Part shown: positions 22,116 through 34,037 of the stretch, piece by piece
Layout: each line of letters starts with the position of its first letter
Position numbering within the stretch: the first letter of the stretch is position 1
Assembly (NCBI GenBank): GCA_037127315.1
Contig: JBBBDQ010000310.1
Span: 5,283,001 to 5,347,000, forward strand
Origin: Ascarosepion bandense
Taxonomy: Eukaryota > Mollusca > Cephalopoda > Sepiida > Sepiidae
DNA: 64,000 nucleotides
Direction: 5' to 3'
Position numbers and translations under genes: made by a program
Notes under the pieces: model-generated
The model's database searches: none
What the model was told of the DNA's origin: nothing
Seen by the model: only the letters and a program-made list of their open reading frames with translations

Positions 22116-22934
22116 TGAATATTTAAAATAGTAATGAGCTACAAGTTTTCATTTAGTGACCAGTCCATTGGAACAAAACCAAGTCATTTATTAAGGCATG
22201 GCTATGTATGCATGTAGGGATATCCTGAATTAAGACCTCACAGAATCAAACCTTGTCCCTCATTTTGTGTCCCATACACTTATTCACATGCTTTTCACAT
22301 ATGTGCATATATACACATGTATATGTATGTGTACATGTGTTTGTACATTTTTAATTTCTGACAAAATATCGTTCAATGAAAGTTGTGCTATGAATGCAAA
22401 CCAAAATCATTTTTATCTTGTTTTGCCTTTTTCTGTCATCATATTGCAGCAGAATAAACATCAAAACCATATTTAAATAAATCTGGATTCTTGTCATTTT
22501 GCATGCATTTGATTTTATGCACCCTATTCATCCTCTCCTCCATGTCAGTTTTTATCCCTGGTTTACTTGGGAAACTTCAAAGTCTCAAGTCCTCTGGTTG
22601 CACTGACTGCCGATAAAATCTTTTATTCAACAGTTAAATGTATTATGTAATTTTTTTTAATTTATTAATGATTGATCCTTTTCACAAGGGAATTGTGATA
22701 AAGTTTGATATCTCTATTTATGAACCCTTCACTATAGGCTAATTGGACTGAATAGGGAAATTTCAGTTATCTTCAATAGATTATTTTCCAGCATTACACA
22801 AAAATGCATTAGAAACATACAGAAAAGACAATTATAAATCATCATCATCATATTATTATAAAAAGAAGAAACTAGGATACAAATATACACAGCTCAATAT
22901 AATCACCATAGCACTGAGCCTAATGAGGATATAC

Positions 22935-23075
22935 AAGGTTTTTTTTAATTATTATCATCTACTATCTATATTATTCAGACTATTGTCCTCATCTTTGTTG
23001 TTATTTTTATGACATTTTGGCTGTTGTATGCTTCGGCCTTCTTCAGATGCTAGGAATTTCAAACCAAACTCTTAT
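22935..23075. mobile_element. Foldback family, solitary left arm
   Basis: Contains 'cagactattgtcctcatctt', 'gacattttggctgttgtatg' and 'gccttcttcagatgctagg', parallel to 23130-23240 just downstream. Lies in tandem with the complete element that follows. Confidence 0.75.
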
Positions 23076-23084
23076 GTCAGTATC

Positions 23085-23512
23085 TGTACTATTGCTTATA
23101 TAGTATTTGTCTATATTACTAAGATGAGGTAGTATTTACACTATTTACATTATTTGGACTATTGTTTTCATCTTTGTTGCCATTTGTACAACGTTTTGGC
23201 TGTTGTATGCTCTGGCCTTCTTCCTGTGTTAGGAATTTTGAATTGAACCCTTTATTACAATCACTGTGGTATAAAATTATCATTCCTTGTGCAAAGTCTT
23301 TTAGTAGTCATGAGTTATCTCCCTCTAAGCTGACTAAGTTACTTGTTCACCACTGCTGTAGCCTGGTAGTGAACTCACAACTCATAAAGGATTTGATTAA
23401 AAGTTTCTAGTACTTGAAGGCCGGACTGTACAACAGCCAAAACGTCATACAAATGGCAACAACAAAGATGAGGACAATAGTCTGAATAATGTAAATAGAG
23501 CTTGTATAGTAC
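23085..23512. mobile_element. Foldback element with internal tRNA-like body
   Basis: The left arm (about 23085-23230) and right arm (about 23415-23512) are mutually complementary: 'ctattgttttcatctttgtt' against 'aacaaagatgaggacaatag', and 'gttttggctgttgtatgctc' against 'gtacaacagccaaaacgtc'. The roughly 185-bp interior includes the complement of a TGAGTTCACTACCAGGC B-box-like segment. Best example here of the composite structure. Confidence 0.8.
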
Positions 23513-23665
23513 TTTTGTCCCAGAGTAAAATAATACTCTTAGTACTACCTTTTGGAACTAGTGTTGGTTTTTGATCACATCATTTTTCAGTACAGAATAG
23601 GTTATAATACTTCTCTATCTTTTAATGAAAATTGACTTTTTTAATTTAATTAATTTACTTTTTCA

Positions 23666-23937
23666 TTGTGGTGCAATGGATATCAGAGTGAGAAATTGGC
23701 GAGCTGAGTTCAAATACAAGTCAAATTTGTTTAATTCACTTATGTGCAAATACCCTTGAAAAGGTATGAATCCATCTTTTCTCCCTCTAGCTATGGGTTG
23801 AATAGCAGAACAAAATGGGTTCCAGAGAAAGTAGTGATAACCTACTGTGGGGAAAATGTTCTGTCTAGTCTGTCTAATCTCATTCAAGATATGATCACCC
23901 AAATGTGTATTATGTATGGCACTTAACTGACTGACTC
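23666..23937 (+). mobile_element. tRNA-derived SINE, near full length
   Basis: Head 'tgtggtgcaatggatatcag' (A-box) and 'gagttcaaatacaagtc' (degenerate B-box), then 'aaaggtatgaatccatcttt', 'ctatgggttgaatagcagaa', 'aacctactgtggggaaaat' and the end 'ggcacttaactgactgact'. The frames crossing it are not genes. Confidence 0.92.
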
Positions 23938-24540
23938 TAGAATTCCTATTTCAACATTCATTTGGTGCTAGGATAAGGCAGCCAGATTCTAGGTTATCAA
24001 TTGTCTCTAAAGAACCAACACTGTAGAATTATATTTCAAGCTTTAACATCCAGTCGTTTAATATTTAGAGATGTCTTTCAAGATCTATAGTTGCTATACA
24101 TAGACATATATAAGTACGAGTTAGATCAGTCCTCTACTCCCAGCTTAGTAGGTACAAATATATCTATGTCTTTAGGATAATGTATTTTATATATGATTAA
24201 ATGTTTTAGCTTGCTATTTTTCTTTTACTTTTTCAATATTTCAAATTGTCACACTAAAAGAATTAGTAACTATAGGAATTACTAAGGGGTTCATAGCTTC
24301 AAATATATTTTGGACTTTTTTTCATGATCATCTACATTCCTTTAGGATATAGATAACCATGACTCCCCACATATTTCTTTTCTTTATTAACTGTGAATTG
24401 ACATTTTTGAGAAAAGTAGTGGATTGATTTTGCCATGATTTGGATTTCAGTTTATCTTCGACTGGTTGCTATCAAGGACTAGAGAGCCATTCTACCTATA
24501 ACATTGTGTGAGAAAAGCATTTCTATGAAAGTGAGCAAAA

Positions 24541-24752
24541 AAGTTAATTGCCATACGTGATGCATACTTGGGTGATCATGTCAGACTAGGTAAAAGATTT
24601 TCCCGAAGTTGATTTCTCTTCTTTTTATTTCTTTCTGCGGTAGATTGGTTGCCAACCAAGGCTACAGAACCCAATCTCCACTGCTATTCAATCTATAGCT
24701 GGAGGGAGACAAGATGAATACCTTTTCAATGGTATTTGTGCATAAGTGAATG
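24541..24752 (-). mobile_element. tRNA-derived SINE, 5'-truncated
   Basis: Matches the SINE from its 3' end ('gttaattgccatacgtgatg') through 'gattggttgccaaccaagg' to 'gcataagtgaatg', where it stops; the tRNA-like head is missing. A short T-rich insertion ('tctcttctttttatttc') lies in the body. Confidence 0.88.
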
Positions 24753-24764
24753 AAACATTTTTGA

Positions 24765-25140
24765 TTGGAGCATAACAGACTACACCTTTGGGCAAATTAA
24801 TTGAAACAAAACAAATGTCTTCCTTGGATGTTTCACACTTTCCTTGATCATGTATATGTCATGTCTTGGTGGTCTTTTTCTCTTCTGACCACATTTTTTT
24901 TATGTTTTTGACTGATGGATTGAGTTTTTTTTTTTGCCTTGATGATACAGCTGACAGTTGAAAGGCTGATGTCAACAATATCTGTGATCTCTTTGTAAGG
25001 CTTGCCAGTGTGTACAGTGTTAAAATATTCATACACTTCCTTGGAGTAATGTCCACTGCAGGCAATAGCTGTAGGACAACTAATTGATGGCCAAGGCAAT
25101 AGTGTATGAACAAAATCTGATGCAATTATGGAAGACAATA
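24765..25140 (-). pseudogene. Tc1-like transposase N-terminal fragment
   Basis: Minus strand encodes SKEVYEYFNTVHTGKPYKEI followed by TDIVDISLSTVSCIIK, the paired helix-turn-helix DNA-binding domain of Tc1-like transposases (..GKSYKEIA..L.I..STV..IIK). The catalytic domain is missing. The left side has 'gggcaaattaattgaaac', reminiscent of a Tc1 terminal repeat, directly next to the truncated SINE. Confidence 0.72.
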
Positions 25141-26435
25141 TTTTTCAAAGCCAAACAAATTTCATGATACACACCAAAACTAGATTCATATTACTTCACA
25201 CCACTGCAAATCTGAGGAAAAATTAGAAGTTGGAAACACTGTCACCCCAGTGGTTCTTAAACTGGCTGTATGGTGAAAGAAAGGAAACTAAACAGATGTT
25301 CCAGTTAATTGACAAAAGGGTGGAGGTCAGAATTTAAACTCTGGTTCTTGATTCCATTTTGTGTCAATAACTGTTAGGCGACTTTCACATTCGTTTGTGC
25401 TTTACTTTGTTTATTGCTCTTATTTAAATCATTACTTTCTTCGTTTTCTTTCATGTTGGATCCCTTCATTGATTCAAGTCATTCATTGATTCCAACATCT
25501 TTGTACTCTTGTTTCATCAAGCTTTATAGCTGTTGTCTGTATTAATTTCATTTAAGTTCTACCTTAGCAAATCACTGTATTTAGTTATCATTGCTACCAC
25601 ACTAAGTTCAATATCATTTTGGTAAATACTTCTAAATCATCCATGTAGAATGTATGTGTGCACACATACACAATATATAAAAAAAACTCAGTCTAACTTA
25701 AATATTAATGTGTTATAATGCATTTGAATATTTAAATGCTGTCATGTTAACAGACTATCATCGTACAAATTTCAATATTTTTGTGAAGTTTATGATTTAC
25801 ATTTCTTATGTAGAGAATAAATAATATCTGGTACTAATTCAATAGATGTATGGTGTTATGAAGTTGGTCAAAGAAAGTCATCAGAAGCTTTATTAATTTA
25901 ACTATTGTCACTTGTTCTTTCTTAACAGAAATTCTGCTCACCTTAAAATACTTTAAATTCTAGTAATTTTATGCTTTTCATTAAATGCTATTAATTTGTA
26001 TTATCATTACATATACACGTTTTAAAAAACAAAAGATTTAGTAAGAGAAACATCCTTATAAGAAGAAAATATTTAACAAACAATTCAGTATGTGCAATTA
26101 TTTTTTTTTAAATGGAATTTTTAGGCCATTTTTTTTTACTGACAAAAATTAAAATTTGACTATGAAATCAGAAAAATTTACTTAATTTCAGAAATGGAAT
26201 ACTGTTATAATCAGCAGATAAGTTTCTGAGAATTTTGCAAATGAATCCTGAAGTATGAATGAAATTAACCATATTTTCTTATTTATGATGACTGATTATC
26301 TACATATTTGTGCACAGTGATTTGTGGACCCAGATCCTAAGAAATCCCTGATGACTACAATGTTAACCATTTCAAGTCTAGGGTTAATTTATCTTCCCTA
26401 CATATCCACATAAATTGGGTCTCCTACTCTGTAAC
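25141..26435. other. AT-rich stretch, nothing recognised
   Basis: No open frame, repeat family or tandem array was identified apart from homopolymer runs near 26100 and 26130. Confidence 0.55.
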
Positions 26436-26440
26436 CTGCA

Positions 26441-26713
26441 TTGCTCATAAGCAAATTTGACGAATTCAAAGCACCAAGTTCAAATTCATTGCATTAGCTT
26501 ATGTGCAACTACCCATGGATAAGGTATTGAACCACTGTTTCTCACTCCAGCTATGGGTTAAATAACAGGACAAATTAGGTTCTATAGTCTTGTTTGGTAA
26601 CCAGTCTATTGCAAAAAGTAATGGCAACCTACTGTGGAAAAATCTTGTGCCTAGTCAGTCATGTTGCTTTCGATACATGATCACCCAAGCATGTATCATG
26701 TATGAAACTTAAC
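26441..26713 (+). mobile_element. tRNA-derived SINE with eroded head
   Basis: 'caccaagttcaaattcattg' stands for the B-box. It is followed by 'ctatgggttaaataacagga', 'ccagtctattgcaaaaagta', 'ggcaacctactgtgga' and 'catgtatgaaacttaac'. Its 3' end abuts the T-run of the minus-strand LINE at 26714 with no spacer. Confidence 0.86.
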
Positions 26714-28425
26714 TTTTTTTTAATCATTTCACTCCAAACAAGGCAGAACTGTCGCTAGTGTGGGCACAGAAGAAATGAGAGATGAGAAAGAGGAACAAAT
26801 TACAGGGGAGTCAGAGAATGAGTAAGAAAAACATGAGAATACAGGTTTGAAGAGGGCTGCATGAGAGTGGAGTGTAAAGGAAGAAAACGATACAAGGGTT
26901 GTTATGGAAAGGATGTGAGTCAAGAAGATAAGAAATGGCAATTGACTTTGCATTTAAATTCTTGGAGATTCTTGGAGATTTAAATTCTTGGAGATTGTAG
27001 CTATCAGGGAAGTAAGTATACGAAAAGGAATTCCATAGGCGGGAAGTGCGAGCAAAGAAGCTGATAGAGTGGAATTTGCAATTACATTTGATTGGTTTCA
27101 CCGTAAAAGGGTGTGATCTAGCTGCTAGTTTAGTAGCTTGAGTAAATTCATGCAGTGGTAGCACAAGGGAGCTAACCTCATCAGAGCAGAAGTCATGAAA
27201 GTATTTGTAGCTGAGACAAAGGGAAGCCATGTTACGTCAGTGAGAAAGTGACTGGAGTTGAGCTACCAGGTCGGGATCAATTATATTACAGATTCTCTGT
27301 TGGATTTTGTCAAGAAGCCAGAGATGAATAGTAGAGGCACTCGACCAGATGTGACAGCAGTATTCAATGCACAAGTGGATATTAGATTTATATATGTGTA
27401 AGATGAATTTAGACAAGAAAAACTTCCAAGTCTTACAAAGAAAACCAACCTTCTGAGCAGCAGATTTAGCTATGGATTCAATGTAGTCATTCCACTTGAG
27501 ATCAGCCAATAGATTTAGTCCTAGGAGGTGCAGTGTTTTGCTTTCAGGGAAACTGGCCTGATCAATTCTGATGTAGGGTAGAAGCAGTTGTCTATGGCAG
27601 TTAAATGATAGAAGCTTCATTTTGGAAGCATTAAAATTTACAAGCCATTACTTACCCCAGTCCACCACAGATTGGAGGTTTTTTTCAAGATCAGCAGTGA
27701 ACTTTGTTTTGTCAGCTTTTGGCAGATTTCTTATCAAGATGGGGGAGTAAATCATTGTGTTGTTAGCATAAATGCCTATTGTGATCAAATTACATCAGGA
27801 TCTAGAGTAGAGCCCTGAGGGACATGTGTAGTCGTATGATAGTATCTGGAAGTATGCCTACTCAATACTACCTTCATTATGCGATTTAAAAGAAAAGACT
27901 GGATTAGGTCAAACAATTGTTCAGTTATACCATAGCCATGTAGTTTGTGTAGAAGGTCAGCATGCCAGACTGTCAAAAGCTTTGGAGATATCTAGTGCAA
28001 TAACTCGAGCTCATTGCTCTCATCAAGAGCCTGGTATATATACTCTGTGATGGTCGTTAACATATCAGCAGTAAGTGAAGTGCGAGCCATACTTTTTATC
28101 AAAGAAGAGGCAAGAAAGCAAGAAGCAGAGAAGCAATAGTTGTAGAGAGACAATGATTGGGATTTCGTCATCTCTGCTTGCCTTATGGGGTTCAAGCTTT
28201 GAAATTATGTTAGAGGCTAGCGAGGGAGTGTGTCTCCGATAAAGCCAGAAGAATTGATTTCTGTGAGCAATAGCAGCTGAGCAAAGAGGGGAAAACTGGG
28301 GGACGAATTGGGTTTAAGTTGTAACTTCCTGGCTGGGATGAAAGCATTGGTGCCAGCTTTAACCCATAAAGAGACAGTGGTTGCACAGTCCTCAATAGAT
28401 GAATTGAGTGACTGTAACCATCTGT
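26714..28425 (-). pseudogene. Jockey/CR1-like LINE, long broken copy
   Basis: Minus strand, reading from right to left: an upstream segment (SLYGLKLAPMLSSQPGSYNL at about 28330-28390), a large deletion, then TSLTADMLTTITEYIYQALD, VIALDISKAF, FLLNRIMKVVLSRHTS, VPQGST, GIYANNTMIYS (YADD box reads YANN), KNLQSVVDWGK, KWNDYIESIAKSAAQKVGFL, MASLCLSYKYFHDFCSDEV, then the 3' UTR to poly-T at 26715. The long frames at 26811-27230 and 27237-27620 are its two best pieces. It retains the thumb region that is deleted in the 5.6-kb copy. Not functional: stops, frameshifts and a damaged catalytic box. A local triplication of 'attcttggag' occurs near 26960-26995. Confidence 0.88.
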
Positions 28426-28976
28426 CTCAAGTGGCTCTTGGGCCTTGTACTAGATGAACATTTTGTTGTGAAAAATAAAACAAACATGTAAATAATGTAT
28501 ATAGATGCATGACAGATGATATAGGTGCCTGGCTATATGTGTGCATGTAAAATTATAACCAACTAATTCAGATTGGAACTATTTTCTTATTGCTAAAGTT
28601 TCTTTGAGAATATATTTAGCACAACCAGTTCCATGACTCTTAGTGGATCAACTTTATGTATATGCAGACTTAAGAGGTTCCGTCTAGTTAAGTTTGAACA
28701 ATAGTAAACAAATACAATAGAAGTGGAAAAGGGCAAAAAATATAGCTTGTGAAAAGTGAATGAAAACTGTGGCCAAACATTGAGTTGTTCAGTGAAGCTT
28801 GATTAAGAAGGTTGAAAAATGTAAAGGACAGTCAAGATGAAAACTAAAGATAGAAAGGTGTGAATATCAGTGGATAGGGAGAAGAGAAGATCAAAGATGT
28901 AGGGGAAAAGAGAAAAGGAAAGCAAGTGTGAGTGGAATGATGGCAAGGAAAAACGATTCAAGGTAAGGGTTCAAAT

Positions 28977-29110
28977 AGAGGGAGAGAGAGAATGAACACG
29001 GAAGAGAGGGAGAGAGAGAATGAACACGGAAGAGAGGGAGAGAGAGAATGAACACGGAAGAGAGGGAGAGAGAGAATGAACACGGAAGAGAGGGAGAGAG
29101 AGAAAGAGCG
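28977..29110. repeat. 28-bp purine minisatellite, about 4-5 units
   Basis: Unit 'gagggagagagagaatgaac' plus 'acggaaga' repeats almost perfectly. First module of a long polypurine block. Confidence 0.93.
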
Positions 29111-29214
29111 AGAATGAAAAAATGAGAAAGTAAGAGAGTGAGAGAATGGAAGAGAGAGAGAAAGCAAGAATGGAAGAGAGAGAGCGAGGGAGTGGGAAAG
29201 AGAGGGAATGAAGG

Positions 29215-29302
29215 AGAGACAGAGAGCTAGAATTGAGAGAGACAGAGAGCTAGAATTGAGAGAGACAGAGAGCTAGAATTGAGAGACAGAGAGCTAGAAT
29301 TT
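29215..29302. repeat. 23-bp purine minisatellite, about 4 units
   Basis: Unit 'gagagacagagagctagaat' plus 'tga', the last unit slightly shortened. Confidence 0.92.
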
Positions 29303-29309
29303 AGAGAGA

Positions 29310-29565
29310 GAGTAAGAATGATGAAAAAGTAAGAATGATGAAAAAGAGAGAGAGTAAGAATAAGAGAGAAGAGTAAGAATGATGAAAAAGAGTAAGAATG
29401 ATGAAAAAGAGTAAGAATGATGAAAAAGAGAGAGAGTAAGAATGATGAAAAAGAGAGAGAGTAAGAATGATGAAAAAGAGAGAGAGTAAGAATGATGAAA
29501 AAGAGAGAGAGTAAGAATGATGAAAAAGAGAGCGATTAAGAATGATGAAAAAGAAAGAGAGAGAA
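29310..29565. repeat. About 25-bp purine minisatellite, 9-10 units
   Basis: Unit 'agtaagaatgatgaaaaaga' with a variable (ga)n end. Period alternates between about 19 and 27 bp. Confidence 0.92.
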
Positions 29566-30109
29566 AGAATTAACAAAGTGAAAATGAAGAAAATGAAAAA
29601 TAAAAAAGATTGAAAGAAGAATTTAAAGAAATGAAAAAAAGCAGAAAACTATTATTTCAAAAGTAAAAGTATGGATTTTTTTAAAGAAATAATACTAAAA
29701 AGTAGAGACTATAATAGAGCACTAAACTGGTTAAGAATGGAGATATTGGTAAAAGCAGAAGAATCCAAATAAAGATAAAAAGGGAAGTGAACAGACACAT
29801 GAGAAAGAAAGCATAGAAATGTAAAAAATGATGAAAGAAAGATAAAGAGTAAGGAACTGAAAAAACTGTTAGCATGGAATGAAAAGGAGAAAGGGCAGAA
29901 AATGAAATAAAAACAGAAGAAAGAGTGAAAAACGAAAACATTGATAAGGAAGAAATTATTAGGTGACGAGAGAGAAAGTAGAGAAATAAAAAAAAAGAGA
30001 AAAGTGAAAGAAAAAAGTGAAAGAGAAAAAGAAATAAAATAAAAGAGAGAGAGTTTTGAAAAGCAGAACGAATATGAAAAAAAAAAAAACCGAATGGAGA
30101 AAAAAGTAG

Positions 30110-31400
30110 TGGTTCAGTGTTCCGAGTAATTGATCATTTTTCGATATTTGTTTCACAGTGTGTGAAACAGTTATAGCAATCTGTCCAAGTGTCAGGTGCT
30201 TTAAGCTACATTTCTAAACCAATGAATTCTTCACTTATTTCCCATTTGCAAGAATCAGTACTGTTTATTCAAGTTGATCACAAAAGGCCAAAGTTTCAAG
30301 CCTGTGGAGTTTTCTATCCAGTCCAATAAATGGTTAGTATTCGTGGCCTTCCAACCATGTCCTAATTAATCACAAGATGCCATTGGCTGATGGGTAAGAA
30401 TGGATTGACTTTATGTCTATTTATAAAAAAGAATGTTTTCCAAGATATTAGGAAAATATTAAAAGATTAAAGCAAATCTGAAGTGAACGACATGGTGTAA
30501 ATAATCTCTACTATATATATATATATTTATTTGTAATCATAAAGTCACAAGTCTCATAAGACATTAGATTTGTAATTGCATCACATGTACTGCAAGCATG
30601 GAGCATGGAAACCAAATTTATAAACCAACACTTTAATCCACTCAGTAATTGTCCTGTAGAAACAGGGTGAGCAATAAAAGAGCAGCTATAAAAAACAAGA
30701 AAAGGCTGAGATGTCCCTCAATATAACTGTGGAACAATCTATCCTGTAGATTAAGTAAATGATTCAATTTGAAATTCCCTGGCAGTTATTAGAATTAAAA
30801 GACATCTGAAGAAATCCAAAAAGGCACAACTGCCAAAATACTATGATTAATTATATGTACATTATTAATATCAATTATATTATATATACATTTTTTAAAA
30901 TAAAATACTATAAAAAAAATGACAGACGTTTTGTGTTGATTAATTTTAATGATAGACTTTTCCAAATTATGAATAATCCTTTTCAGACAAGGAGGAAATT
31001 TTGTTAGAATTTGGCCAAAGTTTATTTGGAAAAAAATGTACAAGAAATATAGTTTAAGCTTTCGACTTAAGTCCTTTCAGAGTGTGTAGAAACAATTGGT
31101 TAATTTCATAGAACTGGTGAGTTATAACATAAGCAAGATGTGACGTCTTTTTTTTAATATGAGGATATGGATAAGGGTATGGGCTCTTCAGTAATAATTA
31201 TTTTTATTTATTGTTGGTCAATTTTGTTGTGTGATTATTGCTTCTAGGATCATTGATGCACAAAGCAATCATCAGGCATAAACTTCTGATAATTGCCTTT
31301 TAACATGAAACTGACTAACATGATTAAGGTATAAAGATATAGGTTCTATTCTTTTGCATTAAGTTCTGTGTTTTTTACTCCTAGTACTCACTGTGGTCTT
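30110..31400. other. AT-rich stretch without a gene
   Basis: Nothing convincing. A tRNA-like echo may exist on the minus strand near 30560-30655 but its boxes are too weak to call. A (TA)n run at 31412-31434 ends the stretch. Confidence 0.5.
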
Positions 31401-31435
31401 TGTCTCTCTCATTATATATATATATATATATATAT

Positions 31436-32915
31436 TGGCAAGACCAATTTCATTGTTTTGGTTGTTCACTGAAAACATTTTGGTTTAAGATGAATATGAG
31501 ACAAGAATTTGGAATTTTAGCCTTTATTTCCTGTTATTTACATTAAGATGTGCTAAACAACTTAGGACATATCACCTTTTGTTTGAACCCACCTATTTTT
31601 CAAGTAAGCCAAACTAGTGGAACATGTGACTGACAGGTGATTCTTGTTGCCTTTCATAGTGATTGTTTAAACTATAGTTTTGAAGGAGTGCTCTTGATTT
31701 TAGCCCTGTAAAAACTGTATTTTGTGTTAAAAATTATAGACCGACATGAAGACGAGAAAGCTGTGAGAGAAAAACAAGCCATTTTGAAGCTGAGTAAAGA
31801 AGGAATATTAATCAGAGCCATGAGACAAACAGTGAGCATAGCAAACACAAAAAATGGTAAACTATTGGTGTACTAAGCAACAGACAAAACAGTTTGGCCA
31901 AGGAAAACAACAGCAGCTGATGACAGAAATATTGTTAGAAGAAAAACCCAACAGTCAGTGACACTGACAACCTCCAAGGTGCAGGAGTGAAGTTTTCACA
32001 ATTCACTGTTTGATGAAGATTTTAGGAGCAAAAACAGAGACCATAAAACGAGATGCAAACCGCTCATCAGTAGTATGAATCAGAAGGCAAGATTGGAATT
32101 TGTAAGCAAGTACAAAGATGGAAAACAAAAGTTCTGGAAGAATGTTTTATGGACTGCCAAAGTAATGGAAAGGTGAAAGTGTCAAAAGACAAAAGATCTG
32201 CTTATGATCCAAAGCATACAAGCTCATCTGTGAAGCATGATAAAGGTAATGTTTGACCAGAGCTTGTATGGCTGCTTCCAAAACAAGATCATTCTTATTT
32301 ACTGATGATGTAACTCCTGGTGCTTTCAGCAAAATTAATTCAGAAGTCTACAGAAGCATTTTATCTGCCAATTTATAGAGAAATACATCTAAACAAATTG
32401 AGTGGAAGTTTTTCATGCTGCAGGACAATAACTCAAAACATGCTGCCAACATAACTAAAGATGTCATCAGGAGAAAAAAAGTGGACAGTTTTCGACTAGC
32501 CAAATTAATCACAGGACCATAACCAAATAGAGCATGCATGTCATCTCTTGAAGAAGAGATTGAAGAAATACCCACTCCCCCAAAACAAACAAGAATTGAT
32601 AGAGGCTGCATTAAAAATCTGGAAATTGATGAATGTAACTGTTTGGTGATGTCAGTGGGTCTCAGGCTTGATGCAGTTATTGCTAGCAAGTGTTATGCAA
32701 CAAAATATTAAATGTTATTTATTTTAAGACTGTTTCTTTACTTTTATTCACCTGAAAATGAAGTGATCTGATACAAAAGGCGGTATGTTCTAAGCTGTTT
32801 AACACATCAAAATACCAGTAAATAAAAGCTGAAATACTGAACTCTTGTCTTATATTCATCTTTTGATCTTAAACCCTTCAGTGAACAACAAAATAAAAAG
32901 GAACTGGTTTTGCCA
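31436..32915 (+). mobile_element. Tc1-like DNA transposon, whole but dead, long terminal inverted repeats
   Basis: Left end (31436, tggcaagaccaatttc...) and right end (32915) are inverted copies over roughly 185 bp: 'ttgttcactgaa', 'aagatgaatatgagacaag' and 'gtgctaaacaacttaggaca' on the left reappear as complements at 32880-32780. The termini lie in (TA)n on the left and near 'actatatata' on the right, fitting TA-target insertion. The interior is a decayed transposase (next entry). About 1480 bp, normal for Tc1-like elements; the TIRs are much longer than in classical Tc1. Confidence 0.85.
31745..32690 (+). pseudogene. Tc1-like transposase, inactivated
   Basis: Pieces in three frames: REKQAILKLSKEGILIRAMR (N-terminal helix-turn-helix), RKTTAADDRNIVRRKTQ (linker), KARLEFVSKYKDGKQKFWKN then VLWTAKVM (first catalytic Asp would be in WTDE; it reads WTAK), QDNNSKHAAN in shifted frame (second Asp block, usually QDNDPKH), then PDHNQIEHA (third block). 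HLLKKRLKKYPLPQNKQELI closes the domain. Several stops and frameshifts and the loss of the first Asp exclude activity. Confidence 0.82.
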
Positions 32916-32936
32916 TTCCAATACTTTTGATGGGGA

Positions 32937-33002
<66 letters not shown>
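32937..33002. repeat. (TA)n(TG)n microsatellite
   Basis: TATATATATA passing into about 24 TG units and then GAGAGA. Apparent Val-Cys and His-Thr frames on the two strands are repeat translations. Confidence 0.97.
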
Positions 33003-33004
<2 letters not shown>

Positions 33005-33837
33005 AAACATTATCACCATTAAATTTCCAGTACTTCAAAAATATCAGAAATTACTTTGACTGTTCACTCTCCAATAAACTCTTTAAAAGAAAAGAGGTAA
33101 ATTGACTTTTATTTGTCCATGCTATTTCATAAGGTGAATTCAGGCATGAATATAAAGTGTGTACCAAAGTAAAATAAACAATATCTTTTTTGTAATAGAA
33201 ATATTTGCATGCCATATTAAGCAACTGGATCTTAGATATGTTCATCTTCTCAGACTATCACTATGGCCACCTTTGCACTTATTTTCTAGGTGTCAGATTA
33301 GAATTAATTCATCACTTAAAACTTTTACTGATAAAATCATGCTTCCATGCAACACTGACTTATAATGCACTGATATTTGTAGCAACAATAAAAAAAGCAA
33401 TGCAACCACTTAACTGATTTCAAATCTCTTTTTTGATTCATAAATTAACAGCCATTTATATCATTTAAAAACATGTCTTTTTGAGATGTTAGCCTGAATT
33501 TATTCTTCAAGGCATTTTTTATTTCAACAACTTAATGCTATATGGTTTCTATGCTTGAATCTAACCTGTTGATTAAGAATTAAGTTCAGATTAATTTTTT
33601 TTGTTTGAGTTTCTAGCATGAAGAGTTATTATTTACATTTCAACTGACATTCTCATTATTATGGCAATATTTCAGTTGCTATTCCCTCTGGACTTCTTCA
33701 GCAGTTTAAAGAAGAGAGGTTTCAGGAAATTTCAGTTTATTTATGAGGATAGATTCTTTTGTCTATATCCAAGGATATCCCACCTTGTTTTTTTTTTTAA
33801 GTCTTGCTCAGTTATTACCTTTGCTCTATTTCCAGGA

Positions 33838-34037
33838 GGATTATCCTGCAGTAAGTTGCCATTGCTTTCTGTGGCAGACTGGTTGCCAGCCAAGGCCATA
33901 GAACCCAATCTGTCCTATTATTTAACCCATAACTGGAGGAAAGAGATGGATTAATACCTTTCCCCAGCATATTTGGACATAAGTGAATGCAAGGAATTCA
34001 ACTGAAATTCAAACTTGGCTCCACTGCACAACAATGC
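33838..34037 (-). mobile_element. tRNA-derived SINE, 3'-truncated
   Basis: Contains 'gcagactggttgccagcc', 'cctattatttaacccataac', 'gaaagagatggattaata' and the head complement 'tccactgcacaacaatgc'. The left (3') third of the element, including the (ACTG)n tail, is missing. Confidence 0.85.

Larger units (their letters stand above)
28965..30105. repeat. Polypurine (GA-rich) block of about 1.1 kb
   Basis: Plus strand is overwhelmingly A and G through three minisatellite modules and into a less ordered A/G-rich tail (29570-30105). The minus-strand Ser/Phe/Leu-rich frames at 28958-30156 are translations of this tract, not genes. Such tracts are able to form triplex DNA and promote slippage. Confidence 0.85.

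Noticed and set aside
28958..30156. Series of minus-strand Leu/Ser/Phe-rich frames resembling membrane proteins
   Set aside because: By-product of the polypurine minisatellite; periodicity equals the DNA repeat unit.
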